A DNA stretch of 64,000 bases from Bryobacteraceae bacterium (GCA_041394945.1 JAWKHH010000002.1:1248501-1312500), one strand, 5' to 3'. Positions 1-10,878 are shown, numbered from the stretch's first letter. The notes: a model not told the origin generated them from the sequence alone. Made by a program: numbers and translations.

Positions 1-843
1 TTCGCATAAGAAAACCCGTATTGTACCAAGTGGCCGCGCCGGCTCCTTGGAACCTCTTCCTTATGGGGCGATTTTGATAGAATTCCTCTGGCTCCGACCG
101 CGAACCCGCACTGCGGCGGCCCGACGGAAGGGGCCTGAACAACCGCCGCGGAACCTTCTCCCTGATTCAACATCCGAACCGGAAGAGGTTCCTCGATCGT
201 CGCGCTGTACCCCTGCGGGCCTGGCGGCCCAACCGCGCCGCAGGCGTTTGCCTCTTGTTGGAAACGACGTCTCGAGAAAGCTACCCCGGGGCAGGACGGT
301 GACTATGCACTCGCAGCCGGCAGGAAAGCGGTGAACGCGCAGGGCGTGCCTATGCGCGCGACACTCATGGTCTTCGTAGGCCACCGACGCACTTTCGGCG
401 CGGTGGGGATCGCTACGGGGAAGAACTGAGCCGGTTCTATTCAGCTTCTTCGGGTCCCTGCGCCTGGGAGGCGCCGCCATGTTATGCCGTGGTGCGCGAA
501 GGTTCCCATACCGTCGCCAGAGGCGTACCCGGGCTGGTAACGGATGGATGACCGGCGCCGCGCCATGAAAGGAACGGCCGCCGCCGGCTTGCCGCATTTC
601 TGGAGCCGGGCCAATGTTTGCGAGGGTCCCTCTGTGTCGGTGAGACGAGGGCTCGCCATGGCGATGGTGCTGCCTGCAGGCCCGCGCAAGGTTCAAGTGT
701 TCCTTGGCCGAGGAAACCGTTCCAGGCGGACGGCCGTTTCGTTCTGGACTCCGGCTCCACTACGCGATTGGGTGTCAGGTCCGCGCTGGCAGCGTGGAAG
801 CGCGTCCTATCGCTTCTGGGTGAGCTCCAGAATCCGGCGGCGG
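1..843. other. No supportable gene; possibly degenerate sequence
   Basis: Open frames exist on both strands of this GC-rich stretch, but none gives a protein with recognisable family features, a convincing ribosome binding site or a composition resembling the neighbouring genes. The frames overlap in every phase, as expected by chance at high GC. Short plausible peptide stretches appear in different plus-strand phases (for example one ending near 440 and one ending near 869), which could be remnants of a broken gene. I cannot identify a parent family. No tRNA, repeat array or clear terminator was seen. Confidence 0.35.
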
Positions 844-1659
844 CTATCGAGTACTACCGCGTGGATTGATTTCGGCCAGTCGCCGTGACCGCATGAACGC
901 CTCCTGCCGGGCCGCCATTTCCAGTACGCCAAGCGCTTCGAGACGCGAAGCGATCGCCGACGCCGATCGCCTCCAACCTTCTCCATGGCTTGGATGGCGG
1001 TCGACATCGTAGCCGCCGTCCCAATCGGACCGGAAGAGTCCGCGAAAGTAGGCTCTCGTCTGATCCTCCGCGTCGGCGTCCGCCGGGTCGGCCACGTAGT
1101 CCACGCGCCACTGTCGCCGCACGCCGCCACCCGAACTGGCGTGGAACAGACGCTCGTCGAAGACAATCAGGTCTCCGGGATCGGTTGCGATGGCATGCGA
1201 CGGCATGCCGGCAGCGGGTTTGCCGGAAACGCCCAGAGAACGAAGCCCGTCGCCGAACTCCGGGCGATGCGAGCCGGGTATCACGCGGAGAGAGCCAGTC
1301 TCCGCGCGAAGCGGTTCGAGATAGGCGAGAATTCCGATGCTGGCGAGGGGAAGGCCGGAATCCGCGTGCCACGGTGTGTCGCCCCAGTAGCGGGTACCCT
1401 TGGCCCGAGTCGGCAGCACCGGGCCGTCGAAGAGCCTCTCGGCGAGGGGTTGGGTCCGCGCGAGCAAGGCGAGACTCGCCGGCGTTTCGGCCGTCATCAT
1501 TGGCACGTACTGAAACCGGATCTCGCCCGCGCCGGGCGTGTTGACTGAAGTTCCGGCTTCACTTGGCAGAAGGCGATCGATCTCCGCGCCGATCGGCGAA
1601 GCATCGAAGAACTGCTGCAGTACAACGAACCCGAAAACGCGGAAATGGGAGAGGTCCAC
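844..1659 (-). CDS. Phytanoyl-CoA dioxygenase (PhyH) family protein
   Basis: Predicted Fe(II)/2-oxoglutarate-dependent oxygenase of about 271 residues. The N-terminus (DLSHFRVFGFVVLQQF) has the typical PhyH opening in which a residue stretch after 'F..GF' leads into the first helix. The metal-binding H-x-D is visible as WHADSG, and the second half carries the family motif GSLRVIPGSH followed by the region with the distal His. Substrate is unknown; family members hydroxylate diverse small molecules. I chose the GTG at 1659, which lies 3 bases after the stop codon of the upstream esterase and has a GGGA upstream. An ATG at 1719 would overlap that gene by 58 bases. The tight spacing suggests a two-gene operon with the esterase. 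Confidence 0.82.
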   Translation of the reverse strand: MDLSHFRVFGFVVLQQFFDASPIGAEIDRLLPSEAGTSVNTPGAGEIRFQYVPMMTAETPASLALLARTQPLAERLFDGPVLPTRAKGTRYWGDTPWHADSGLPLASIGILAYLEPLRAETGSLRVIPGSHRPEFGDGLRSLGVSGKPAAGMPSHAIATDPGDLIVFDERLFHASSGGGVRRQWRVDYVADPADADAEDQTRAYFRGLFRSDWDGGYDVDRHPSHGEGWRRSASAIASRLEALGVLEMAARQEAFMRSRRLAEINPRGSTR

Positions 1660-1661
1660 AA

Positions 1662-3653
1662 CTAATTCCCGAGCGGACCGACGGTGCTCTCCACAGTGAC
1701 GCGCCGGGGTGCGATCCAACGCACGAGATCCGGCAGGTCAAACAGGCGCAGTGCACCGGGAACAGCATTCTCCCACTGGCCGCGATGAATCCGCTGCCGC
1801 ACCACGGATTCGTACGACACGAGCATCTCGCGCAGCCGCGTCTCGCCGATTCGGGCGTCGAAGGCTGCCGCGTACAGCGCCGGCACGGCCGCCGCGCCCT
1901 GCCCGTGCAGCTCGATCCGGGCCGGGTCCACGTCGCCGCGGGACGCCAGAAGGTCCACGGCGCGCGCGATATCCTCGGCACGCATGGTGACGAGCGGTTT
2001 GCCGGTCAACATCGCCGTCATTGCTGCTTCGTAGTTGCCGAAGTACCGCGGCCAGTCAGACTCGTTTTCGTCCGGGGCCTCCGACGTCTCGCCCATCCCC
2101 CGCAGATCGATTGAAAGCACCACCTTTCCGTTGGCCGCCAACTTGCGGGCATCGTCGTGCGCCGCGGCCTTACCTCTGCCGTAGACGACCACCGCCGCCG
2201 GATGACGGCCCGAAGTCGAGGGTGTGTAGAGCAGCGCCGGGATCTCGATCCCCGGCTCGCTTTCATAGGTGAGCTTCTCAAGCCCGTTTGCTCCGCCGTA
2301 TCCGGTAACCCGAGGCGCGCCACCGCCCGGGGCGAACTCCACGAACGCGCGAACCTCAGCGAGCGTCGCGCCCCTCTTTCGCACCTGCTCCAGCCGCTTT
2401 TGGTTCAACGAAAACACCGTTTCCGACCGCGGAAACTCCGCCGCCACCTGGCCGGACTTCGTGCACCACAGCGCTTCCTCGCTCAGGTAGTCAACGGGAT
2501 CCTCCGGGCGGGAGTCCTCCTTGCCGTCGAGCCAGCGGCTGAAGAAGCGGTACGCCTCCGCACGGCGCGGCTTCGTATAGCCATGCCCATCGTCGGCTTC
2601 GAACTGGCCAAAGCGGTCGCCGACGCCGGCGGCGTCAAACATCCGCGCCAACTCACTCGCCGTCGCCCGCGCGCCGGCGATCGAGAAGAAGTCCCGAATC
2701 GCGGTGAGCATTCGGTAGGGCTTTGGGCCGTAGGCGAGCACGAAATCGGGATGGTCCAGGCCGGCGGCGAGGAACCCTGGCATGCACTGCTCGGCGTCCT
2801 GTGGCCCGATGGTCACGAGCAGCCGCCGCCAACTGGTGAGGTAGCACGAAGGGGCGGCGGCCGCGAACCGATCGCCGGCCAGGGCCGAGAGATAGGCGGT
2901 ATGGGTGCCGCCGCCGGAGTTGCCGGTGACGCCGACGCGGCGAGGGTCCACCTCGGGCCGGGACAAGAGATAGTCGAGCGCGCGGATTCCGTCCCAGATC
3001 GTGTACCGCCCGAGCGGATCTCCGACGAGCACCGTTTGCAGCCCGATGATGGTGTGCTCGGTTGTTGACCGGATCACTTTCGACGCACCGAAATCCGCAT
3101 CCCAAAGCTGAATGCGTTCGCCTTGGCCGATGGTGTCCCACGCCAGGCACACGTACCCGCGCCGGGCGAAGGTGACGAGGACGGCTTGCCACGCCTCGTG
3201 GGCCTTCGCGCCAGCTTCATGGCCAAGCGGGAACAGAATCGCCGGGTGGGGCGCGGGTCCGGATTTCGGCAGGTACAGGCTGGCGGTCACGGGGAAGCCA
3301 GGGTGGCTCTCGAAGATTACTTTCTCGATCCGGTAGCCAGGGAAATCGAGCGTGCCTGTGACGCGCGCATTCAATGGCGTCTTCTCCGGAAGCGGCCCGC
3401 CGATCAGGTCGATGAGTTTCGTCCGCACCTCGCGGCCTCGCGCCTCCATCGCTTCACGGCCTCGGATTGTTTCAACGGTGCGCGCCCGCGCGTCGAGTTG
3501 GGCAAACGCCTTCGCGCGCAGATACTCCCCGAGCGCCTGCCTGCGGGTGCGTCCGTCCACGTGGTCTGCCAGGAAGTTCAGGTTCCGGTTGGGCTGTGCT
3601 TGGAGCACGGCGGAGAGCAGAACCGGCAGCGTCGAAAGGGTTCGGGAAGCCAT
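1662..3653 (-). CDS. Secreted acetylxylan esterase-like alpha/beta hydrolase
   Basis: A 663-residue protein with an N-terminal signal peptide (MASRTLSTLPVLLSAVLQAQ). It contains an alpha/beta hydrolase domain of the acetylxylan esterase/dienelactone hydrolase type: a strand running into ASLYLP, an oxyanion-loop region FPLGHEAG, and the nucleophile elbow GNSGGG near residue 245 (catalytic Ser). Its length suggests two hydrolase-like modules; the second half (from about residue 430) has another central-sheet pattern (AVVVYGRGKAAAHDDA and SIDLRGMGET) but no clear nucleophile elbow. Probable role is removal of acyl groups from polysaccharides outside the cytoplasm. It is the first gene of a likely operon with the PhyH gene. 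Confidence 0.8.
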   Translation of the reverse strand: MASRTLSTLPVLLSAVLQAQPNRNLNFLADHVDGRTRRQALGEYLRAKAFAQLDARARTVETIRGREAMEARGREVRTKLIDLIGGPLPEKTPLNARVTGTLDFPGYRIEKVIFESHPGFPVTASLYLPKSGPAPHPAILFPLGHEAGAKAHEAWQAVLVTFARRGYVCLAWDTIGQGERIQLWDADFGASKVIRSTTEHTIIGLQTVLVGDPLGRYTIWDGIRALDYLLSRPEVDPRRVGVTGNSGGGTHTAYLSALAGDRFAAAAPSCYLTSWRRLLVTIGPQDAEQCMPGFLAAGLDHPDFVLAYGPKPYRMLTAIRDFFSIAGARATASELARMFDAAGVGDRFGQFEADDGHGYTKPRRAEAYRFFSRWLDGKEDSRPEDPVDYLSEEALWCTKSGQVAAEFPRSETVFSLNQKRLEQVRKRGATLAEVRAFVEFAPGGGAPRVTGYGGANGLEKLTYESEPGIEIPALLYTPSTSGRHPAAVVVYGRGKAAAHDDARKLAANGKVVLSIDLRGMGETSEAPDENESDWPRYFGNYEAAMTAMLTGKPLVTMRAEDIARAVDLLASRGDVDPARIELHGQGAAAVPALYAAAFDARIGETRLREMLVSYESVVRQRIHRGQWENAVPGALRLFDLPDLVRWIAPRRVTVESTVGPLGN

Positions 3654-3832
3654 ATGGCAGAACTATAGCGCACGTCTCTCCCGAGGGGCCTACTCCATGC
3701 CCGTAGTGTCGATCTTAGGACCCCAAAACCCAACTTCCCGCTTATGGGACTCGTGCTGTTGAAGCCGTAAAACTGACTCAGGACAGGAAATCAAATTTCC
3801 CCATCGTGCAGAGGATTCGGAGAAAAACAGCC

Positions 3833-4612
3833 ATGAAAATCAGAGAATTGAAAACCAGGATCGGGATTTTGGCCGCGACGGCCGCGCTTGCCGCCGCCCC
3901 CGTCGCGCAAGCCGGCGCGGTTGCCTATTCGCGGGACCTGACGGGGTTTCTCGGCGCCACCGCAGGCGTGCAGACCATCGATTTCGACCTGATCGCGCCG
4001 GGTACTGACATTACCGGCCAAACCATCCAGGGGGTGGAATTTCAAGCTCCCGGGGCGCCGCTGGAGGTAGTGGACGCTTCTACAACCGTGACCACTGGAG
4101 GTTTCGTGAATACGACGAATACGAGCCTCAACCGGCTGTTCGCCACCACCGGCGCGAATGTGCTCTCGCCCGGCGGTACGCAGTTGGTGGTTGGTCCGAA
4201 CCCGGCTGTGGAAGACGACTCACTGACTCTTGTCTTTCACCGGCCCGTTGTCGCTTTTGGGATCGACCTGCTTTGGCAGCAGGCCGATGGCGCCAGCTTC
4301 ACCGACATACGTGTCTATGATACGGCCAACAATCTGCTGTATTCGAAAATGGCCGAGAGTACTCCGGTGTGGAACGGCGCCGGCTGGGAAGGCGGCTCCG
4401 ATTTTTTCGGGATCGTCGCCACGAACGGGACGCTCCTCGGGCGCGTCGAGTTCATTGAGTCCGACAACGACCACCGCTACGCCGACTCCAATATCGGCTA
4501 CGACACGATTCGCTTCCAGGCTTCCGAAGTCCCCGAGCCGGCCACTCTTGTCTTTACGGGCGCCGGCCTGCTCGCTCTCGGGATCGCACGCCGCCGAAAG
4601 GTCAGCCAATAG
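3833..4612 (+). CDS. PEP-CTERM sorting domain protein
   Basis: A 259-residue exported protein. It has an N-terminal signal peptide (LAATAALAAAPVAQAGA) and a C-terminal PEP-CTERM signal: VPEPATL, then a hydrophobic span (VFTGAGLLALGIA), then a basic RRRK tail. The family is processed and anchored by an exosortase, none of which is in this window. The body (FDLIAPGTDITGQTIQGVEF...) resembles the beta-sandwich type found in many PEP-CTERM proteins, and its function is unknown. I chose the ATG at 3833 because GGAG lies 10 bases upstream and the signal peptide starts properly there; an upstream frame start at 3806 adds nine residues. A strong terminator follows at 4642. Confidence 0.88.
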   Translation: MKIRELKTRIGILAATAALAAAPVAQAGAVAYSRDLTGFLGATAGVQTIDFDLIAPGTDITGQTIQGVEFQAPGAPLEVVDASTTVTTGGFVNTTNTSLNRLFATTGANVLSPGGTQLVVGPNPAVEDDSLTLVFHRPVVAFGIDLLWQQADGASFTDIRVYDTANNLLYSKMAESTPVWNGAGWEGGSDFFGIVATNGTLLGRVEFIESDNDHRYADSNIGYDTIRFQASEVPEPATLVFTGAGLLALGIARRRKVSQ

Positions 4613-4641
4613 AACAATAGACAGGCAGTGTGTTTTCGTTT

Positions 4642-4674
4642 GGCCCGCGGGTGCTCTCCCTCGCGGGCCTTTTT
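4642..4674 (+). terminator. Rho-independent terminator of the PEP-CTERM gene
   Basis: An 8-bp GC stem (GGCCCGCG pairing with CGCGGGCC) around a 12-base loop is followed directly by TTTTTC. It lies 30 bases after the PEP-CTERM stop codon and before the tRNA-Val gene. Confidence 0.88.
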
Positions 4675-4752
4675 CTTGTGGAATGGTTCTCTCACTGGGA
4701 ACCCGTCGCGCCGTTCAGCGGGCATGCTAAGCTAGAAATTCCCGCCGCAAAC

Positions 4753-4829
4753 GGGCCCGTAGCTCAGTTGGTTAGAGCGCTACCTTGACACGGTAGAGGT
4801 CACAGATTCGAGTTCTGTCGGGCCCACCA
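4753..4829 (+). tRNA. tRNA-Val (anticodon GAC)
   Basis: The cloverleaf can be drawn by eye. The acceptor stem is GGGCCCG with CGGGCCC, the anticodon arm is CTACC-TTGACAC-GGTAG with anticodon GAC, and the T arm is ACAGA-TTCGAGT-TCTGT. The discriminator A is followed by an encoded CCA. GAC reads GUC/GUU valine codons. Confidence 0.97.
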
Positions 4830-4882
4830 CCATTTCTTCCATCGCATGACGGAACCGTTGTCCGTAGGGGCAACCGGCCAGG

Positions 4883-4960
4883 AAAAAACCCGGGGCCGGC
4901 TGGAGGAGTTAGCCAACCCCGGGGCAAGCCACGGCTTCCGAGTGCCGCGGTAAAGCCGAT
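4883..4960 (-). ncRNA. Structured RNA element, copy 1 (anti-Shine-Dalgarno loop plus terminator)
   Basis: Read on the minus strand, the element has a conserved lead-in (CGGCTTTA), stem A (4950-4929: CCGCGGC with loop ACTCGGA and GCCGTGG), then stem B (4923-4889: 13 bp, CCCGGGGTTGGCT with AGCCGGCCCCGGG) with loop AACTCCTCC, and then six T residues. Stem B plus the T run is a rho-independent terminator. The two U-G pairs in stem B and the G-U pair in stem A would be A-C mismatches on the plus strand, so the minus strand is the likely transcript. The loop CUCCUCC is complementary to Shine-Dalgarno sequence. It could be an independent small RNA or a second terminator unit downstream of nrdJ. I do not recognise it as a known family. 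Confidence 0.6.
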
Positions 4961-5005
4961 AGACGAAACTGCTGCTGCCGGCTTCGCCTGCGATCGCGCA
5001 TCGGA

Positions 5006-5022
5006 AGCGGAATCGTTCCGCT
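5006..5022. promoter_or_regulatory. Perfect inverted repeat between the two RNA elements
   Basis: AGCGGAATCGTTCCGCT is a 7-bp perfect inverted repeat around a 3-base centre. It lies about 45 bases upstream (minus-strand sense) of RNA copy 1, a position where an operator or a small hairpin could act on that RNA. No clear promoter hexamers were recognised next to it. Confidence 0.25.
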
Positions 5023-5164
5023 ATCTTCATGCTGGCACAACAGGCCGTGGTGAGGGCGCCCCGGCCACATGGCGATACGGGACAGGCGGAGAGATCCGCA
5101 CCGTCGAGGGGTGGAAAGTTTCGCCGGACATAGCCAGCCGGCGCGGGGCGGGGCGCCTTGAGCT

Positions 5165-5245
5165 AAAAATCACCCGGGGACGGATGGAGGAGTGAAACCG
5201 TCCCCGGGGCGAGCCGCGGCGTCCGAGCACCGCGGTTAAGCCGAG
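5165..5245 (-). ncRNA. Structured RNA element, copy 2, directly after nrdJ
   Basis: Same architecture as the copy at 4883: lead-in CGGCTTAA, stem A (5235-5214: CCGCGG paired with CCGCGG plus a U-G closing pair, loop GCTCGGAC), stem B (5208-5173: 11 bp, CCCGGGGACGG with CCGTCCCCGGG) with a loop containing ACTCCTCC, then TGATTTTT. Relative to copy 1, two stem-B pairs change from U-G, U-G to A-U, C-G, and stem-A pairs change from G-U to G-C and from C-G to U-G; each change keeps pairing. It begins 10 bases after the nrdJ stop codon, so it is at least the 3' end and terminator of the nrdJ transcript, and might be released as a 3'-UTR-derived small RNA. Confidence 0.65.
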
Positions 5246-5254
5246 AGCTTTCCG

Positions 5255-8077
<2,823 letters not shown>

Positions 8078-8115
8078 AATGTTTTTGCCTTAGCTGGGGG
8101 GAAGTGACAGTGGCC

Positions 8116-8145
8116 ATGATGACCCAATATGTAGTAGCCCGTCAA
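8116..8145 (-). promoter_or_regulatory. Candidate nrdJ promoter with NrdR-like box in the spacer
   Basis: On the minus strand TTGACG (8145-8140) and CATCAT (8121-8116) are separated by 18 bases and could be the -35 and -10 hexamers. The spacer (8122-8137, plus strand ACCCAATATGTAGTAG) matches 12 of 16 positions of the general NrdR-box consensus ACACWATATATWGTGT. A second partial AATATNTA core lies 24 bases away at 8150-8157. NrdR represses ribonucleotide reductase genes in many bacteria. The spacing between the two cores is not the usual 21 or 31 bases, so the call is tentative. Confidence 0.35.
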
Positions 8146-8354
8146 GGGGAATATCTACCTGTGGTGCTGTGGACATCGGTGTGGAAAAACCGAGCCGTCA
8201 TCGAAAGTTCATAGGGTTGGCACCCATTGCGGAAGTGATTCGTGAAGCGAAATTTTTTCGCGTGTGGGGAGAGATACACTCGGCGAGCCGGTTGGCGCGC
8301 CGCTTCAATTCGCACTTCGGAATCCGTCCGCAAAGCGATGTTTGTAAACAGGTT

Positions 8355-9284
8355 CTAGTTCAGGAGACTGCGCCCGCGAAGCCAATCAGCGAGACGCGCC
8401 GGCCAGGAAGTGAGGGTCGCGTCGGACCATCCAAGGCCGAAGCCGTGGGGCCCTTTCTCGTAGATGTGCATTTCGGCGGGCACTCCCGCTTTGCGGAGGG
8501 CGAGGTAGAACAGGACACTATTCTCGGCGGGAACGCCACGGTCTTCGCTGGTGTGGACGAGGAAGGTCGGCGGAGTGCGCGATGTCACCTGGAGCTCGTT
8601 CGACATGAGTCGGACCGTGGCGGGGTCGGGCGAATCCCCTAAGAGATTCGTGCGGGACCCCTTATGGACGTAGGGCTCGTCGGTGAAGGTGATCACGGGA
8701 TAGGTGAGGATGGCGAAATCGGGCCTGGAGGAAGCGCGGTCGATGAGGTCGGCCGAGGCGGCGTTGCCGTCGTCGAAGTGGGTGGCGGCGGAGGAGGCGA
8801 GGTGGCCGCCGGCGGAGAAGCCCCAGATGCCGATGCGGTCCGGCGCGATACCGAGGGAGGCGGCACGGGAGCGGACGGTGCGGATCGCACGTTGCGCGTC
8901 GCCGAGTTCGACGGGGTGGTGATACTTGGGGCCGAGGCGGTACTTGAGAACGAAGGCGGCGATGCCGAGCGAGTTGAGCCAGCGGGCGACCTGATCGCCT
9001 TCATGATCCATGGCGAGATTCCGGTAGCCGCCGCCCGGGCAGACGACGACGGCGGTTCCGTTGGGTCTCGCTGGCCCGTTCGCGGGGACTGCGTAGTAGG
9101 CGAGGGTGGGGATATCGGGTTCGGCCGAGCCCTGGGCGCCCGGCGCGCCGTTGGGCCAAAGCGGTTCCGCTTTGGGCGGGGGACCGCCACGCTGTGCGAG
9201 GAGAGTTCCGGCGAGCAGAAGGCCGGCGGCGCTACTCCATGCGATAGTTGGGAGCTTCTTTGGTGATGATGACGTCGTGAACAT
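8355..9284 (-). CDS. Secreted alpha/beta hydrolase (acetyl esterase type)
   Basis: A 309-residue hydrolase of the BD-FAE/acetyl esterase type. It has a signal-like N-terminus (LLLAGTLLAQ), the oxyanion-hole region VVVCPGGGY, and the nucleophile elbow GFSAGGH (catalytic Ser) near residue 155. Later come the acidic-residue region (FLVHTSEDRGVP) and the catalytic His in EKGPHGFGL. Family members deacylate carbohydrates. Its ATG at 9284 lies inside the 3' end of guaB in another frame, an overlap of 53 bases, which suggests translational coupling. A later start would remove the basic residues before the signal sequence. Confidence 0.84.
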   Translation of the reverse strand: MFTTSSSPKKLPTIAWSSAAGLLLAGTLLAQRGGPPPKAEPLWPNGAPGAQGSAEPDIPTLAYYAVPANGPARPNGTAVVVCPGGGYRNLAMDHEGDQVARWLNSLGIAAFVLKYRLGPKYHHPVELGDAQRAIRTVRSRAASLGIAPDRIGIWGFSAGGHLASSAATHFDDGNAASADLIDRASSRPDFAILTYPVITFTDEPYVHKGSRTNLLGDSPDPATVRLMSNELQVTSRTPPTFLVHTSEDRGVPAENSVLFYLALRKAGVPAEMHIYEKGPHGFGLGWSDATLTSWPARLADWLRGRSLLN

Positions 9285-10695
9285 GGCTTTCCCTCAGGGC
9301 TGCCACGGTCACGCGAAGGAACTTCGCCCGCTGCTGGAGTTCGGGGATCGTGGCGCAACCGCAGTATCCCATACCGGAACGAAGTCCGCCGACCAGTTGA
9401 AACACGAGTTCGCCGAGCAAGCCTTTGTAGGGGACGCGCCCCTCAATGCCTTCGGGGACGAGTTTCGAGGCGGCGACACCTTCCTGGGCGTAGCGTTCGC
9501 CGGAGCCTTGGCTCATGGCGCCCATGGAGCCCATGCCGCGATAGCTCTTGAAGGTGCGGCCCTGAAAAAGGATCGTCTCGCCGGGGCTTTCTTCCGTGCC
9601 GGCGAGGAGGCTGCCGATCATCACGCAATCGGCGCCGGCGGCGATTGCCTTCGTGATGTCACCGGAGTACTTGATGCCGCCGTCGGCGATGATGGGGACG
9701 CCGGCGTCGCGGGCGGCCTTGGAGGCTTCGGCGACGGCGGTGATCTGCGGGACGCCGGCGCCGGAGACGACGCGGGTTGTGCAGATGGAGCCCGGGCCGA
9801 TGCCGACCTTGATGCCGTCGACGCCGAGGGCGATGAGGTCGCGGGCGCCTTCGTAGGTCCCGACATTGCCGGCGACGAGTTCCACTTCCGGGAGTGCGCG
9901 TTTGACGGCGACAACCGCTTCCATCACGCGTTCGCTATGAGCGTGGGCGGTGTCGATGACGATGACGTCGACCTTGCGGCGGACCAGTTCCTGGGCGCGT
10001 TCGAGGAAGTCGCCGGTGGCGCCGATGGCTGCTCCAGCGCGAAGGCGGCCCTGGCTATCCTTGGCCGCGTTCGGGTACTTCAACTTCTTCTGAATGTCCT
10101 TGACCGTGATGAGGCCCTTCAGCATGTAGTGGTCGTCGACCACGAGGAGTTTTTCGACACGATGCTGATGAAGGATGGCCTCGGCCTGTTCGAGGGTGGT
10201 GCCGACCGGAACGGTGATGAGGTCGGACTTGGTCATGACATCGGCGACGGGGAGGTCGTAACGGCTTTCGAACCGGAGGTCGCGATTGGTGAGGATGCCG
10301 ACGAGTTTGCCGCTTTCGTCGGTGACGGGGACGCCGGAGATGCGGAAGCGACGCATGAGGTCGAGGGCGTCGGCGATTTTCTGATCCGGCTGAATAGTCA
10401 CCGGGTCGACGATCATGCCGGCTTCCGAGCGTTTGACGCGATCGACCTCTTCGGCCTGACGCTCGATGGACATGTTCCGGTGGATGATGCCAATGCCGCC
10501 CTCACGGGCCAGGGCGATGGCGAGATGGGACTCGGTGACCGTGTCCATGGCGGAACTGGACACGGGGATATTGAGCGCGATTTTCCTCGTGAAGAAGGTG
10601 CGCGTGTCGGCCTGGGTGGGCATGACCGCGCTACGCGATGGAACAAGGACAACGTCGTCGAAAGTGAGGCCTTCGGCCACAGTATCCAGGATCAT
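9232..10695 (-). CDS. guaB: Inosine-5'-monophosphate dehydrogenase
   Basis: This 487-residue cytoplasmic enzyme oxidises IMP to XMP with NAD+, the committed step of GMP synthesis. The N-terminus (FDDVVLVPSRS) is typical. Two CBS domains occupy about residues 95-205 (VSPVTI-like lead-in, then SGVPVTDESGKLVGILTNRDLRF). The catalytic Cys lies in GSICTTR near residue 305, and a YRGMGSMGAM flap is present. Length matches the family. The start lies only 24 bases after the 3' end of tRNA-Leu on the same strand with no clear Shine-Dalgarno, so the mRNA 5' end may come from tRNA processing. Confidence 0.97.
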   Translation of the reverse strand: MILDTVAEGLTFDDVVLVPSRSAVMPTQADTRTFFTRKIALNIPVSSSAMDTVTESHLAIALAREGGIGIIHRNMSIERQAEEVDRVKRSEAGMIVDPVTIQPDQKIADALDLMRRFRISGVPVTDESGKLVGILTNRDLRFESRYDLPVADVMTKSDLITVPVGTTLEQAEAILHQHRVEKLLVVDDHYMLKGLITVKDIQKKLKYPNAAKDSQGRLRAGAAIGATGDFLERAQELVRRKVDVIVIDTAHAHSERVMEAVVAVKRALPEVELVAGNVGTYEGARDLIALGVDGIKVGIGPGSICTTRVVSGAGVPQITAVAEASKAARDAGVPIIADGGIKYSGDITKAIAAGADCVMIGSLLAGTEESPGETILFQGRTFKSYRGMGSMGAMSQGSGERYAQEGVAASKLVPEGIEGRVPYKGLLGELVFQLVGGLRSGMGYCGCATIPELQQRAKFLRVTVAALRESHVHDVIITKEAPNYRME

Positions 10696-10719
10696 CGTTA
10701 GTGGTCAGGATAGCACGGG

Positions 10720-10806
10720 TGGTGCGGATGAGAGGACTTGAACCTCCACTCCCTTTCGGGAACCAGATCCTAAGTCTGGCGCGTCTGCCAGTTTCGCCAC
10801 ATCCGC
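10720..10806 (-). tRNA. tRNA-Leu (anticodon UAG)
   Basis: On the minus strand the acceptor stem is GCGGATG with CATCCGC, followed by A and an encoded CCA. The anticodon arm is CCAGA-CTTAGGA-TCTGG, giving anticodon TAG (UAG), which reads CUN leucine codons. The long variable arm (TTCCCGAAAGGGAG) is typical of class II tRNAs such as Leu. It sits just upstream of guaB. Confidence 0.96.
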
Positions 10807-10878
10807 GGGCAGGGAAGCGTTCTCATCATAGCACCGATGGGAGAGCCCGGGCCGGTCTGAAAGTCTCTGTAAGTGATG

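Noticed and set aside
735..765. FVLDSG motif resembling an aspartic protease active site in a plus-strand frame
   Set aside because: The frame has no other protease features and is short; the motif is probably chance.
3654..3832. Sigma-54 promoter for the PEP-CTERM gene
   Set aside because: PEP-CTERM genes are sometimes sigma-54 dependent, but no GG/GC pair with the right spacing was found here or upstream of 47460.
4800..5030. 76-residue minus-strand frame
   Set aside because: It runs across tRNA-Val and the RNA element and has no ribosome binding site or family features.
8078..8354. Cobalamin riboswitch upstream of nrdJ
   Set aside because: A B12-dependent enzyme made this worth looking for, but no B12-box-like sequence or long structured leader is visible.
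9106..10701. 531-residue open frame on the plus strand
   Set aside because: It is the complement of guaB and lies entirely opposite a certain gene; composition is low-complexity Gly/Asp-rich.
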